Positions 1-8,824 of a DNA stretch of 64,000 nt are shown here, piece by piece. The stretch is from Martelella mediterranea (GTDB lineage Bacteria > Pseudomonadota > Alphaproteobacteria > Rhizobiales > Rhizobiaceae). The DNA is taken from positions 40,192-104,191 of the forward strand of contig PVUG01000015.1 in assembly GCA_003001975.1 (NCBI GenBank), written 5' to 3'. Numbering within the stretch: the first letter of the stretch is position 1; the number at the start of each line of letters is the position of its first letter. Position numbers and translations under genes: made by a program. The notes beneath the pieces are model-generated. The model was not told the DNA's origin, did not search any database, and saw only the letters and a list, made by a program, of their open reading frames with translations.

Positions 1-105
1 AGCGATGTGCGGGCGATCCGCAAGCTGCTGAAAGAGCGAAAACACGACCGCAAGCGCATGTATGTCGCCTGGTACTGGGAGCGCGGCGCGGCGGCTGCGG
101 GCTGA
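1..105 (+). CDS. Siderophore-interacting protein, C-terminal fragment
   Basis: Only the last 34 codons are inside the window; the frame is open from base 1 and stops at a TGA. The tail IRKLLKERKHDRKRMYVAWY followed by WERG resembles the C-terminus of the siderophore-interacting/ViuB-like NAD(P)H flavin reductases, which end in an R-x-L-x-x-E-x-x-x-x-R-x-R-x-Y-x-x-x-Y-W-x-x-G pattern. Members of this family reduce ferric siderophores in the cytoplasm. That fits the iron-uptake genes nearby, but the domain itself lies outside the window. The identity is therefore probable, not certain. Confidence 0.6.
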   Translation, partial: SDVRAIRKLLKERKHDRKRMYVAWYWERGAAAAG

Positions 106-172
106 CGACGCGCCATCACGATTTCATCCACGCCACCGACGGCGTGGATGCGGCGCAGTTCGGCGGCGCTGT

Positions 173-1072
173 CTACAAGATCTGTCCGGGCAGTCTTTCG
201 ACCAGATAGTCCACAAACACCCGGATTTTCAGCGGCAGGTGTTTGCGGCTGACATAAAGGGCGTGCAGCTCCACTTCGCTGGCGTTCCATTCCGGCAGAA
301 CCTGCACCAGCCGTCCCGAGGCCAGATCGTCGGCCGCGATGAAATAGGGATGCAGCAGCACGCCGAAGCCCTCTCGGGCAAAGGTGGTCAGAACATCGCC
401 GTTATTGGCATGCACGCGCGGAGTCAGGTTGACGATGGTTCTGTTTCCGTCGCGATGGTTCAGCGTCAGTTTCTGCGTGCGCCAGAGATAGGAAAAGCAG
501 AGAAAATCATGGGCATTGAGGTCTTCGGGTTTCTTCGGCGTGCCCCTTCGCGCCAGATAGTCGGGTGAGGCACAGAAGACCATGCGCACCGTGCCCAGAC
601 GACGGGCGATCAGGTGCGGGCTGAGATCGCCCAGCGACAGCCGCACGGCCACGTCCACGCCGTCATTGACCAGATCGACCACCCGGTTGGACAGGTCCAG
701 ATCGAGCGTGATCTCGGGATAGCGGCGGCAGAAATCCGGCAGAAGCTCCGAGAAAACGCCTGTTCCGAAAGATACGGGCGCGCTGATGCGCAACAGGCCG
801 CTTGGCTTTGCCGTCTGCCGTCCGACAACGGCTTCGGCTTCTTCCAGCTCCTGAAGGATGAGCTGCGCGCGGCCATAAAGCTCGCGGCCGGGTTCTGTCA
901 GGGACAGGTTGCGCGATGTCCTGTTCAAAAGCCGCGCCCCGAAATGCTGCTCAAGCCCCACAATCTGGCGCGAAACCGCAGCGTTTGAAAGCGACAACCT
1001 GTTGGCGGCCGCAATGAAACTGCCCTGGTTCACCACTTCAACAAAAGCTTTCAGCGCCCGCATCGTTTCCAT
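173..1072 (-). CDS. LysR-family transcriptional regulator
   Basis: A 299-residue protein of standard LysR length. Residues 1-65 form the winged helix-turn-helix (AFVEVVNQGSFIAAANRLSL then AVSRQIVGLEQHFGARLLNR), and residues about 90-295 form the substrate-binding-like effector domain beginning LLRISAPVSFG. It belongs to the large CrgA/DsdC-like branch. Met4 is an equally possible start. It is transcribed divergently from the NTF2-like gene at 1281, with about 200 bp between them that could hold a shared promoter, so that gene and wrbA are plausible targets. The effector is unknown. Confidence 0.9.
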   Translation of the reverse strand: METMRALKAFVEVVNQGSFIAAANRLSLSNAAVSRQIVGLEQHFGARLLNRTSRNLSLTEPGRELYGRAQLILQELEEAEAVVGRQTAKPSGLLRISAPVSFGTGVFSELLPDFCRRYPEITLDLDLSNRVVDLVNDGVDVAVRLSLGDLSPHLIARRLGTVRMVFCASPDYLARRGTPKKPEDLNAHDFLCFSYLWRTQKLTLNHRDGNRTIVNLTPRVHANNGDVLTTFAREGFGVLLHPYFIAADDLASGRLVQVLPEWNASEVELHALYVSRKHLPLKIRVFVDYLVERLPGQIL

Positions 1073-1280
1073 GACAACCTCATCGTTACATCAGGCGTAA
1101 TGATGCGTTGCATTATCGCGCCTTAACTCTGTTTCTGCGCAATCATATATCGGAAGTCAGGCGGACGGCACAAGAACTGTACGCTCGGGATATCGCGTGG
1201 CGGAGATTTCGTGGGGACGAGACGTCTTGCGGAAGCCGGAACCGGGGATATCCGCAAACACGCTTGAAAAGGCAGGAAAG

Positions 1281-1862
1281 ATGAACATGAAAACTCTGGG
1301 GCTTCTGGCGGCCGTGGCCGTCGTCATTCCGGCAACGGCATCCTTTGCGCAGGAGCAGACCGGCACGCCGGCGGCGGAAGCCATGCCGCAGCTGATGCAG
1401 CAGCTCGACCAATACCAGACCGCCGAGGCGACAATCCAAAAGAATCTCGAAACCTTCGATACGCTCGATTTCGATGTCTACACCAACCAGAAATGGGACC
1501 GGCTGGGCGAAAGCCACGCCGAGGACATTCTGGTGCACTATCCCGACGGCAGCACGACGACGGGCCTTGAGGACCATATCGCCGCGATTTCCCAGACATT
1601 CGTGTTCGCGCCCGATACCCATATCGACGTGCATCCGATCCGCTTCGGCTCCGGCCCCTGGACCGGCGTGATCGGCGTTTTGGAAGGCACATTCACCGAA
1701 CCCATGCCCACCGGCGATGGCGAGACAATCCCGCCGACGGGCAAGCCTTTCTCGTTGACCATGGCAACAATCGGCCACTGGACCGATGCCGGCGTCATGG
1801 ATGAGGAATACCTCTTCTACGACAATGCGGAATTCATGCGGGAAATCGGCCTCGGGCAATAA
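1281..1862 (+). CDS. Secreted NTF2/SnoaL-like protein
   Basis: A 193-residue protein. The start is set at the ATG preceded by GGCAGGAAAG, because it opens a clear Sec signal peptide (MNMKTLGLLAAVAVVIPATA, cleavage near SFA-QE). The mature part resembles a SnoaL-like ester cyclase fold of the NTF2 superfamily (residues about 60-180, with HAEDILVHYPDGS, HIDVHPIRFGSG and a C-terminal MDEEYLFYDNAEF strand). Such proteins in the periplasm are mostly of unknown activity. It lies 48 bp before wrbA and is probably co-transcribed with it under the divergent LysR gene. No catalytic assignment is made. Confidence 0.75.
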   Translation: MNMKTLGLLAAVAVVIPATASFAQEQTGTPAAEAMPQLMQQLDQYQTAEATIQKNLETFDTLDFDVYTNQKWDRLGESHAEDILVHYPDGSTTTGLEDHIAAISQTFVFAPDTHIDVHPIRFGSGPWTGVIGVLEGTFTEPMPTGDGETIPPTGKPFSLTMATIGHWTDAGVMDEEYLFYDNAEFMREIGLGQ

Positions 1863-1910
1863 CAGCAGCGGCCTGTTTGAAGAAACACGCCAACAGAAGG
1901 AAACACGGTA

Positions 1911-2510
1911 ATGGCAAAGGTTCTTGTCCTCTACTATTCGTCCTACGGACATATCGAAACCATGGCGGAAGCGATTGCCGCCGGAGCCCGCGAGGCTGGC
2001 GCAGATGCCACGGTCAAGCGCGTGCCGGAAACAGTGCCCGAGGAAACGGCGCGCAAGGCGCATTTCAAGCTCGATCAGAAGGCGCCGGTCGCGACCATCG
2101 AGGAGCTGGAAAACTACGATGCCATCGTGATCGGAACCGGCACCCGTTTTGGCCGGATCTCATCGCAGATGGCGGCCTTTCTGGACCGCGCCGGCGGGCT
2201 GTGGGCGCGCGGCGCGCTGAACGGCAAGGTCGGTGGCGCCTTCACCTCAACCGGCACCCAGCATGGCGGTCAGGAAATGACGCTGTTTTCCGTCATCGCC
2301 AATCTGATGCATTTCGGTCTGCTGATCGTCGGTCTCGACTATGGTTTTGCCGGGCAGACGATTTCCGACGCCGTGACCGGCGGCGCGCCCTACGGGGCAA
2401 CGACGGTTGCCGGCGGCGATGGATCGCGTCAGCCGAGCGAAAACGAACTGGATGGCGCTCGCTACCAGGGCCGGCGCATTGCCGAGACGGCCAACAAGCT
2501 GTTCGGCTGA
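1911..2510 (+). CDS. wrbA: NAD(P)H:quinone oxidoreductase WrbA
   Basis: At 199 residues this has the normal length for type IV NAD(P)H:quinone oxidoreductases. The FMN-binding loops are visible: [12 protein letters not shown] (residues 8-19), [13 protein letters not shown] (about 78-90) and [11 protein letters not shown] (about 112-122). WrbA is a cytoplasmic tetrameric flavoprotein that reduces quinones by two electrons and so limits semiquinone-driven oxidative stress. It follows the secreted NTF2-like gene by 48 bp, and an SSADH gene follows after 163 bp. Induction by the upstream LysR regulator is an inference from gene order. Confidence 0.95.
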   Translation: MAKVLVLYYSSYGHIETMAEAIAAGAREAGADATVKRVPETVPEETARKAHFKLDQKAPVATIEELENYDAIVIGTGTRFGRISSQMAAFLDRAGGLWARGALNGKVGGAFTSTGTQHGGQEMTLFSVIANLMHFGLLIVGLDYGFAGQTISDAVTGGAPYGATTVAGGDGSRQPSENELDGARYQGRRIAETANKLFG

Positions 2511-2673
2511 AACCATCGAAGATACGGCGTCGCTTTCACGGAACGCGAATGTTTCTGCCGTTGGCAACACGCCCAAAAAAATCAGACTCGGAGCGTTTCG
2601 CGTCGCCCGCCGGCGCGCAAACGCCCCCTTTTGAGGTTCCCGTGTTTTCCCGGGCGCCGGAAAGGACAGAAAG

Positions 2674-4065
2674 ATGACCTACGCAACCACAAACCCCTTC
2701 ACCGGAGAATTGATAAAATCATTTCCCGATGCAACGGACGTGCAAGTCGAAAACGCCATTGCCGGTGCGCATGACGCATTTCTCGCCTGGCGTGAAACAT
2801 CCTTTGCCGCGCGGGCAAAGGTCTTGCAGAAGGCCGCTGACCTGCTCAGGGCCTCCAAACGCCGCTATGCCGAAATCCTGACGCTGGAAATGGGCAAGCT
2901 TCTGGCCGAGGCGGAAGCCGAAGTCGAGCTTTCGGCGGAAATCTTCGAATATTACGTCGTCAATGCCGAACGACTGCTGGCCGCAGAGCCGCTGCCGGTC
3001 AGAAACCCTGCAGAAGGCCGTGCGACGATCGTTCACGAGCCGCTTGGCGTTCTGCTGGCGATCGAGCCGTGGAACTTCCCCTTTTACCAGATTGCCCGCA
3101 TCATCGCGCCGCAGCTTTCGGCCGGCAACACGATGTTGCTGAAGCACGCGTCCAATGTGCCGCAAAGCGCTACCGCCTTCGAAGAGCTGATGCTTGAAGC
3201 CGGTCTTCCGAAGGGCGGGTTTACCAACCTCTATGCCACGCGCGCGCAGATCTCGATGATCCTGAATGATCCGCGTGTTCAGGGTGTTGCCCTGACCGGC
3301 TCGGAAGGTGCGGGCGCGGAAGTTGCCGGTATTGCCGGCAAGGCGCTGAAGAAATCGACGCTTGAACTCGGCGGCGCGGATGCGTTCGTCGTTCTCGCCG
3401 ATGCCGATATGGCAAAAACCGTGAAATGGGCGGTTTTCGGCCGGCACTGGAACGGTGGGCAGGTCTGCGTTTCATCCAAGCGCATGATCATCGTCGATGC
3501 CGTCTATGACGACTTTCTGAGGCGCTACACCGAAGGGGTTGCGGCCCTGAAGGCGGGCGACCCGATGGACCCGGCAACGACGCTGGCGCCGTTGTCGTCG
3601 CAGACGGCCGCCGATGAGGTGAAACAGAAGATCGCGCTGGCCGTCGAACATGGTGCAACGGCGACCGAGGTCGGACCGAAGGTCCCCAATCGCGGCGCAT
3701 TCGTCCAGCCGACGATCCTGACCGGGGTAACGCCGGACAATCCGGCGTATTACATGGAATTCTTCGGGCCGGTATCGATGCTGTTTCGGGCAGGCGATGA
3801 AGCCGACGCCATTCGCATTGCCAATGACACACCGTTCGGTCTCGGCGGGTCGGTGTTTACGTCGGACACCGAACATGGCGCAAAGGTCGCTGCGAAGATC
3901 TCGACCGGCATGGTGTTCGTCAACCATCCCACCATGGTCAAGGCCGACCTGCCGTTCGGCGGCGTCCGCCGGTCCGGCTATGGCCGCGAGCTGCTGGGCC
4001 TCGGCCTGAAGGAATTCGTCAATCACAAGCTGATCGACGTGGTCGATATCGACGCCGAATTCTGA
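2674..4065 (+). CDS. NAD(P)-dependent succinate-semialdehyde dehydrogenase
   Basis: A 463-residue class-3-type aldehyde dehydrogenase. Visible features are the EPWNFPFYQ cofactor motif (131-139), KHASN (157-161), the general base Glu231 in STLELGGADA, and the catalytic Cys265 in [10 protein letters not shown]. It oxidises succinate semialdehyde, or a close aldehyde, to succinate in the cytoplasm (GABA shunt). The shorter 463-residue form matches the Sad/YneI-like group better than the roughly 480-residue GabD. The start has GGAAAGGACAGAAAG upstream. A close paralogue of identical length lies at 9766-11157. Confidence 0.92.
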   Translation: MTYATTNPFTGELIKSFPDATDVQVENAIAGAHDAFLAWRETSFAARAKVLQKAADLLRASKRRYAEILTLEMGKLLAEAEAEVELSAEIFEYYVVNAERLLAAEPLPVRNPAEGRATIVHEPLGVLLAIEPWNFPFYQIARIIAPQLSAGNTMLLKHASNVPQSATAFEELMLEAGLPKGGFTNLYATRAQISMILNDPRVQGVALTGSEGAGAEVAGIAGKALKKSTLELGGADAFVVLADADMAKTVKWAVFGRHWNGGQVCVSSKRMIIVDAVYDDFLRRYTEGVAALKAGDPMDPATTLAPLSSQTAADEVKQKIALAVEHGATATEVGPKVPNRGAFVQPTILTGVTPDNPAYYMEFFGPVSMLFRAGDEADAIRIANDTPFGLGGSVFTSDTEHGAKVAAKISTGMVFVNHPTMVKADLPFGGVRRSGYGRELLGLGLKEFVNHKLIDVVDIDAEF

Positions 4066-4101
4066 TCGCCCTCGGTGGCATCTGTATCGAAATCAATGAA
4101 G

Positions 4102-4124
4102 GCCGGAGCGAAAAACGCTCCGGC
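4102..4124 (+). terminator. Intrinsic terminator-like hairpin after SSADH
   Basis: Perfect 9-bp arms GCCGGAGCG / CGCTCCGGC around an AAAAA loop, 36 bp after the SSADH stop codon. No strong U-tract follows; the repeat end CAGACTGCTGACAAA begins 4 bp later. Confidence 0.6.
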
Positions 4125-4127
4125 TCT

Positions 4128-4331
4128 CAGACTGCTGACAAAACCTGAAACGCGGCGTTCCGTGCCGCAACTGACCCTGCATCAGGTGTCATGCTCGGAC
4201 TGGATCCGAGCATCCACTGCGATCAGGCACCTGATTATAAATACTTTTTGAAACACACGTCGTGCCGCCCTGGATCCTCCGGTCAAGCCGGAGGATGACG
4301 CAGAGGGAAATGAGCGGCCCCTCGACAAACC
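4128..4331. repeat. Composite palindromic intergenic element, copy 1
   Basis: A gene-free region of 324 bp (4066-4389) is filled by hairpins and this element. It starts with CAGACTGCTGACAAA (4128-4142). It contains a two-hairpin core at 4188-4299 (ATGCTCGGA/TCCGAGCAT at 4191-4213 and ATCCTCCGG/CCGGAGGAT at 4274-4296) and ends near CTCGACAAACC (about 4321). Copies at 28688-28906 and 60601-60806 share both ends and the paired-hairpin core, with the same spacing between the hairpins but variable sequence inside. The layout resembles rhizobial intergenic mosaic elements; no coding potential is seen. Confidence 0.75.
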
Positions 4332-4362
4332 GAAGGCCGGAGCGAAAAACGCTCCGGCCTTC
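4332..4362. terminator. Bidirectional terminator-like hairpin downstream of efeM
   Basis: Arms of 13 bp (GAAGGCCGGAGCG / CGCTCCGGCCTTC) flank an AAAAA loop (TTTTT on the minus strand). The core is identical to the hairpin at 4102-4124, so a convergent pair of genes each ends in the same stem. It lies 28 bp beyond the efeM stop. Confidence 0.6.
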
Positions 4363-4389
4363 CTTATCAGCGCTCCTGGCAGAGCGTTA

Positions 4390-5229
4390 TCAGTTGAGGC
4401 CGAGCTTGCCGCGCAGCGTCGACAGGTCTTCGGCCAGCGTGTTGACCTTGGCGGAGAGAACGTTGCGGTCGGAATCGCTCAACTCGACATAGGAGACGTA
4501 GCCGCCTTCCGGCGCTTCGTATTTCGCCAGCGTTTCGTCAACATCGGCGAAGTTGCCGGAGACCGTCTCGACGAATTCCGGGTCGCTTTCGGCGATCAGC
4601 GGGGTCAGCAGGTCGAAGATCTTTTCCGAACCGTGGAAGTTGGCTTCGAAGTCCCACAGGTCGGTGCGGCTGTAGCGGTCTTCCTCACCCGAAATCTTGG
4701 TGGCCGCAACCTCTTCCATCAGCGCTGCCGCGCCGCCGACAACCACTTCCGGCGGGAAGGTCAGGTTGTTGATGCGGTCGTTCAGATCCTTCACGTCGGC
4801 CATCAGCTGGTCGGCATAGGTGTCCAGACCGTCGGTGGAGTTTTCTTCCCACAGACCGTATTCGATGCGGTGGAAGCCGGTGAATGCCGGGTCGGCCTCG
4901 CCCTTTTCGTAGTCGTCGGCGCGTGCGTCGATCGATACGTCAAGGTCGGAGAACAGTTCGGCGATCGGCTCGATGGCCTCATAGCTGGTCCGCGTCGGGG
5001 CGAACAGCGACTTGGCTTCCTCGACATTGCCTTCCTTGATGGCGGCGACGAAGGCCTGCGTGTCCTTCACCAGTTCGGCGGTGTTTTCAGCCACGAAGAT
5101 CTTGTATTCGGACAGCGGCGCGACCAGCTCCAGCGAAATGTCCGGGGCCTGGTCCTGCGCCTGCGCGCTGTAACCGGCAAACGCACCGGCGATGACGACG
5201 CTTGCGGCGAGTGTCTTTTTGAAGTTCAT
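4390..5229 (-). CDS. efeM: EfeM-like periplasmic M75 (imelysin) iron-uptake protein
   Basis: A 279-residue protein with a Sec signal peptide (MNFKKTLAASVVIAGAFAGY, cleavage after AQA), followed directly by an M75/imelysin-type helical domain. The family HxxE metal motif appears as GFHRIEYGLWEEN. It lacks the N-terminal cupredoxin domain of EfeO, which is the EfeM arrangement described in other bacteria. It is the last gene of the efeUOB operon, 35 bp after efeB, with GAAGGAGAAGAAC before its ATG. It probably binds periplasmic iron or its ligands for delivery to EfeU. Having both EfeO and EfeM in one operon is notable. Confidence 0.88.
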   Translation of the reverse strand: MNFKKTLAASVVIAGAFAGYSAQAQDQAPDISLELVAPLSEYKIFVAENTAELVKDTQAFVAAIKEGNVEEAKSLFAPTRTSYEAIEPIAELFSDLDVSIDARADDYEKGEADPAFTGFHRIEYGLWEENSTDGLDTYADQLMADVKDLNDRINNLTFPPEVVVGGAAALMEEVAATKISGEEDRYSRTDLWDFEANFHGSEKIFDLLTPLIAESDPEFVETVSGNFADVDETLAKYEAPEGGYVSYVELSDSDRNVLSAKVNTLAEDLSTLRGKLGLN

Positions 5230-5264
5230 GTTCTTCTCCTTCGGTAAAACATGGAGGAAAACCG

Positions 5265-6599
5265 TCAGCTATTGACGGATTCCAGAAGCGATTGGCCAAG
5301 ATAGTCCCCCGGCCGACAGCCCGGCAGGACGAAGAAATAGCCGCCGCCGATGGGCTTGATGTATTCTTCCAGCGGTTCGCGATCGAGGCGCTTCTGCACG
5401 GTGATGAACCCCTTTTCCAGGTCAGCCTGATAGACGATGAACAACAGGCCCTGATCGAGCTGGCCCGATTTGGCCACGCCGTTGGAATAGTTGAACGGGC
5501 GGCGCAGGATCAGGTTTTCCTCCGATTCCGGCGTGCGCGGATTGGCAAGGCGGATATGGGCGTCGAGCGGCGTGATCGCGCCATCGGGATCGGCGGCGTA
5601 ATCGGGCACGTCGCTTTCGGTGCCATTGGGCTGGTCGAGCGGCGCGCCGGTATCGCGGAACCGGCCGAAAATCGCCTCCTGCTCCTGCAGCGGCGTACGG
5701 TCCCAGCGCTCGACGAAATTGCGGATGATGCGCACCGCCTGATAGCTGCCGCCGGTGGCCCAGTCCGGTTCGTCGGAATCGGCGCTCACCCAAACGACCC
5801 TGTCCATCACCGCTTCGTCATGGGCATCGGGATTGGCCGAACCATCGCGGAAGCCGAGGAAATTGCGTGCGCTTTCCACCTCGCCGTCAGGGCTTGGCGG
5901 GATTACCGGCACATCGCCGCCCTGCATCCAGCGGATCACCAGATATTCCGACAGGTTCTTCATGATGTCGCGCAGCGCATGGATATTGGTGTCGCTCAGA
6001 TTGGCGCAGAATTGCAGCGTCATGTCGCCATGGCAGCGTTCGGCGTCGAGCGCGTCGTTGAAGAACTGCACCATGCGTTGCAGCCGTTTCGGCTTCTGAT
6101 CCTTCAGCCAGGGGCGGTTTTCGAAAAACGAATCTCCGAGACCCACCGTGACTGTCAGCGCATCCGGCTCGATTTCCGGGCCGAGAATGCCGGAATCGGG
6201 CGGCGGCAGCTTGGGATCGGCCGAGCCGGCCTTGCCACCCTGCGTCAGGAACACGATCCGGTCCGTCAGACGGCGGAACATGTCCTCGACATCCTCGTGT
6301 GACATCGCAACCACATCGAAGGAAACGACCAGCCCGTTCGCCGGCCGCGGCGTCGTTACGCCGGCCTGGTGTTCCCCGTGAAAGGGAACGACCTGCTGCT
6401 GGTTGCTGGCGCCTTCGACCGGGGCATCGGTCGCCTGCGATCCGCCGCTTGTTTCCTGCGCGCCGGCTGCGGTTGCGCCCATGAAGGCCAGCGATCCGCC
6501 GGCGGCCGCGCCAAGGCCGGTCAGCAGCTGCCGGCGGCTGGTCGAAAACGGGCAGCGGCCCAGAGAGGGTTGTTTTTTCGGCTTGTTGTCATCGGTCAT
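5265..6599 (-). CDS. efeB: EfeB deferrochelatase/peroxidase (DyP type)
   Basis: A 444-residue dye-decolourising-type haem peroxidase. A Tat signal is present (SRRQLLTGLGAAAGGSLAFM, residues about 21-40). The DyP motif GFRDG (in LGFRDGSANP) supplies the catalytic Asp, and AHIRLANPR contains the expected proximal haem His. EfeB is exported folded to the periplasm, where it acts as a peroxidase and helps oxidise Fe(II) for uptake. Its ATG is 1 nt after the efeO stop codon, so translation is tightly coupled. The length is normal for EfeB (about 420-440). Confidence 0.95.
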   Translation of the reverse strand: MTDDNKPKKQPSLGRCPFSTSRRQLLTGLGAAAGGSLAFMGATAAGAQETSGGSQATDAPVEGASNQQQVVPFHGEHQAGVTTPRPANGLVVSFDVVAMSHEDVEDMFRRLTDRIVFLTQGGKAGSADPKLPPPDSGILGPEIEPDALTVTVGLGDSFFENRPWLKDQKPKRLQRMVQFFNDALDAERCHGDMTLQFCANLSDTNIHALRDIMKNLSEYLVIRWMQGGDVPVIPPSPDGEVESARNFLGFRDGSANPDAHDEAVMDRVVWVSADSDEPDWATGGSYQAVRIIRNFVERWDRTPLQEQEAIFGRFRDTGAPLDQPNGTESDVPDYAADPDGAITPLDAHIRLANPRTPESEENLILRRPFNYSNGVAKSGQLDQGLLFIVYQADLEKGFITVQKRLDREPLEEYIKPIGGGYFFVLPGCRPGDYLGQSLLESVNS

Positions 6600-6600
6600 G

Positions 6601-7794
6601 TCAGCTCACTCCAATAACCTGCGACAGCTTGCTGCAAAGTTCGGCAAGCTGGTGGAATTGCGCGGCAAGCGCCTGCCGCTGTTCCTCGCTCACTTGCGAA
6701 TAGGGCGGGAACGCGCCATCGACCTTGAGCGCGTCGAGGGCATCCTGCGTTTTAGAAAGTTGCGCGTCGATATCGTCGGCAAGCTCGGGATCGACCGGCC
6801 GGGCAACCACCGTAAGAAGACCGGCAACCTTGGCAATGCCTTCGAGATTGGCGTTGAAATCGGCCAGATCGGTTTCGGAATAATGGTCCTCGCCCTCGGC
6901 GATCCGGCCATTGGCAAGCTGGTCGGCCGTGTCGTCGGGCAATGAGAGCAGAAGCGAAGGATCGATCTGCAGGCCGGTCAGCCGCGTTTTCAGTTCTTCC
7001 AGATTGGCGACGAGCGCATCGGCGACCGGCGCCAGTCCGTCGAGCGAATTCTGTTCGAACAACCCGTATTCGATGCGGTGATAGCCGGAAAATTCCGGGT
7101 CGTTCTCGCGCTCGGCATAATAATCGGCAACGGCATCGATGTTGTTTTCAAGATCCGATATCCGGTAGGCCAGCGGCTCGATGCGCTTGTAGGGCAGGCG
7201 CGCCGGCTGATAGAGGCTTTTCGCCTTGTCGAGATCGCCGGCCTTGATGGCGTCGGCCAGCTCGGTTGCCGCGCTGATGGCCTGATTGGTCTGCATCACC
7301 AGGTAGACCCGGTATTCCGACAGCGGCCCGAGGAAATTCCTGAGGCTGACGCTGGAGGCGGCGTTGGCATATTCCTCCGATTGGGTCACATGCAGCGTGC
7401 CGCGCGGGTTGGATAGCAGACCGCAGGTGATTTCATAGTCGCCGGGGGCCAGATTGGCGGCCAGTGTCTGGTGGAAGCCCGGGGCGATGTTTTCGCGTTC
7501 GGCCACCACCATCACGCCGTCGAGGATTTCCCATTCGACGGGGCGGTCGGATTCGTTGACGATATCGAACAACCGCTTTCCGGCGGCAACGGTAATGGCA
7601 TTGGGCTCGCACGATGTTGCCGTGACGGTGACCTGGAAATCGGCCTCGACATCGCCCGTGGCCGCCTGATTGTGCATGGAGGCAAAATAGAAGGCCGCGC
7701 CGCCGGCAACGGCCAGAAGAGCCGCGCCCGCAATGCCTGCAACCATCAGGCCCTTGTTGCTCTTCGTGTCCTTGCGGTTTTCAGGCGTTGGCAT
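6601..7794 (-). CDS. efeO: EfeO iron-uptake periplasmic protein (cupredoxin + M75)
   Basis: The start is set at the ATG at 7794 (AAGGAGCCCGCAGC before it), giving 397 residues; a longer open frame upstream runs inside efeU. Residues about 15-40 form an N-terminal membrane anchor or uncleaved signal (GLMVAGIAGAALLAVAGGAA). Residues about 50-135 are a cupredoxin-like domain with a Cys in TATSCEPNAIT and another in YEITCGLL. The rest is an M75 domain with GYHRIEYGLFEQN. EfeO binds ferrous/ferric iron in the periplasm for the permease. It overlaps the efeU 3' end by 14 bp, as expected for a coupled operon. Confidence 0.93.
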   Translation of the reverse strand: MPTPENRKDTKSNKGLMVAGIAGAALLAVAGGAAFYFASMHNQAATGDVEADFQVTVTATSCEPNAITVAAGKRLFDIVNESDRPVEWEILDGVMVVAERENIAPGFHQTLAANLAPGDYEITCGLLSNPRGTLHVTQSEEYANAASSVSLRNFLGPLSEYRVYLVMQTNQAISAATELADAIKAGDLDKAKSLYQPARLPYKRIEPLAYRISDLENNIDAVADYYAERENDPEFSGYHRIEYGLFEQNSLDGLAPVADALVANLEELKTRLTGLQIDPSLLLSLPDDTADQLANGRIAEGEDHYSETDLADFNANLEGIAKVAGLLTVVARPVDPELADDIDAQLSKTQDALDALKVDGAFPPYSQVSEEQRQALAAQFHQLAELCSKLSQVIGVS

Positions 7795-8635
7795 CGCTGC
7801 GGGCTCCTTGTTGCGGGGCAGTGTTTTTGGGCGTTCGGGCCGGGCGCAGGAAGAAATAGAGGCTTGCCGCCAGGAACACGACATAGACGATCACCTCGCC
7901 GATGGTCGGGCTTTCCTGATAGCCGAACACGCCGGAAAGGATGGTGCCGGTGACGCCGGAAACCGGCAGGATGCGGCTCAGATCGTAGGCAGGCGTCTGA
8001 AGGCTGTTCCAGATCCCGGCCTCATGCAGATTGCCGAGCGCGCCCGACAGAATGCCGGCGGCGACAAACAGGATGAACACGCCGGTCCACTGGAAGAAGC
8101 GTTTCAGGTTAATGCGCACGCCGAAACGATAGATGGCGATGCCGATGGCAACGGCGACAAGAACGCCGAGAAGCGCGCCCAGCGGCGCGGCCGGACCCTG
8201 GCTCTGCTGGAAGATGGCGAGCAGGAAGAAGATCGATTCCAGCCCTTCGCGGGCAACGGCGAAGAACACCATGCCGATCAGCGCCCATCCGGCCCCGGAG
8301 CCGTGCTCCAGCGCCTCGTCGATGGAGGAATGCAGTTCCGCCTTGATCGAACGGGCGGCCTTGCGCATCCAGAACACCATGGACACCAGAATGACCGCGG
8401 CAATCGCGCCGACAATCGCCTCGAACAGTTCCTGCGCCTTTTGCGGAAATTCGGCGCTGACCAGTTGCAGCCCCGCGCCGAGAAACAGCGACAGGGCGAC
8501 AGCGAGAAACACGCCGATCCACACGGCCGGCAGAAACTCACGTCGGTCTGTCTGATTGAGGTAGGTGGCGATGATGCCGGTAATCAGGGCGGCCTCGATG
8601 CCTTCCCGCAGCATGATCAAAAATGGAGCCAGCAT
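7781..8635 (-). CDS. efeU: EfeU ferrous iron permease (FTR1 family)
   Basis: A 284-residue membrane protein starting at the ATG at 8635 (a TTG at 8674 would add 13 residues; the shorter form matches the family N-terminus MLxPFLIMLREGxEA). Two REGxE iron-transfer motifs are present: REGIE (residues 10-14) and REGLE in the fourth helix region. About seven transmembrane helices are predicted from hydrophobicity. It imports iron across the inner membrane using electrons or protons, supported by EfeO, EfeB and EfeM. It is the first gene of the operon, behind the palindrome at 8697-8721. Confidence 0.95.
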   Translation of the reverse strand: MLAPFLIMLREGIEAALITGIIATYLNQTDRREFLPAVWIGVFLAVALSLFLGAGLQLVSAEFPQKAQELFEAIVGAIAAVILVSMVFWMRKAARSIKAELHSSIDEALEHGSGAGWALIGMVFFAVAREGLESIFFLLAIFQQSQGPAAPLGALLGVLVAVAIGIAIYRFGVRINLKRFFQWTGVFILFVAAGILSGALGNLHEAGIWNSLQTPAYDLSRILPVSGVTGTILSGVFGYQESPTIGEVIVYVVFLAASLYFFLRPARTPKNTAPQQGARSDANA

Positions 8636-8696
8636 GGCTTGTACCCGTTTGCTATTCCGGCTACGGGGTAACAAGTGGTTGTAATAATGGCAATGA

Positions 8697-8721
8697 AAAT
8701 ATGACTTAAATAATCATATTT
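8697..8721 (-). promoter_or_regulatory. IRO-box-type iron operator upstream of efeU
   Basis: A perfect 25-bp dyad with 8-bp arms AAATATGA / TCATATTT and a 9-bp centre CTTAAATAA. It contains TGA-N9-TCA at 8702-8716, which is the core of the iron-responsive operator recognised by RirA in Rhizobiales. It lies 62 bp upstream of the efeU ATG, in a strongly AT-rich stretch suited to a promoter. Assignment to RirA, not Fur or Irr, is an inference from the core pattern. Confidence 0.75.
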
Positions 8722-8824
8722 GTGGTTGCATGCCTGATCATTATCAATTCTACGACTGAAAGGCTGCCCGGAAACCAGTCAGTCACGTGGCGGCAGCCTT
8801 ATCCTTTGATCGGCAGATACCGGT

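Noticed and set aside
1098..1115. TAATG-N8-CATTA dyad between the first LysR gene and the NTF2-like gene
   Set aside because: The arms are only 5 bp and several overlapping alternatives exist, so it is too weak to list as an operator.
5292..6302. A 336-codon frame antisense to efeB
   Set aside because: The DyP peroxidase on the other strand has intact motifs and a Tat signal, so this is a shadow frame.
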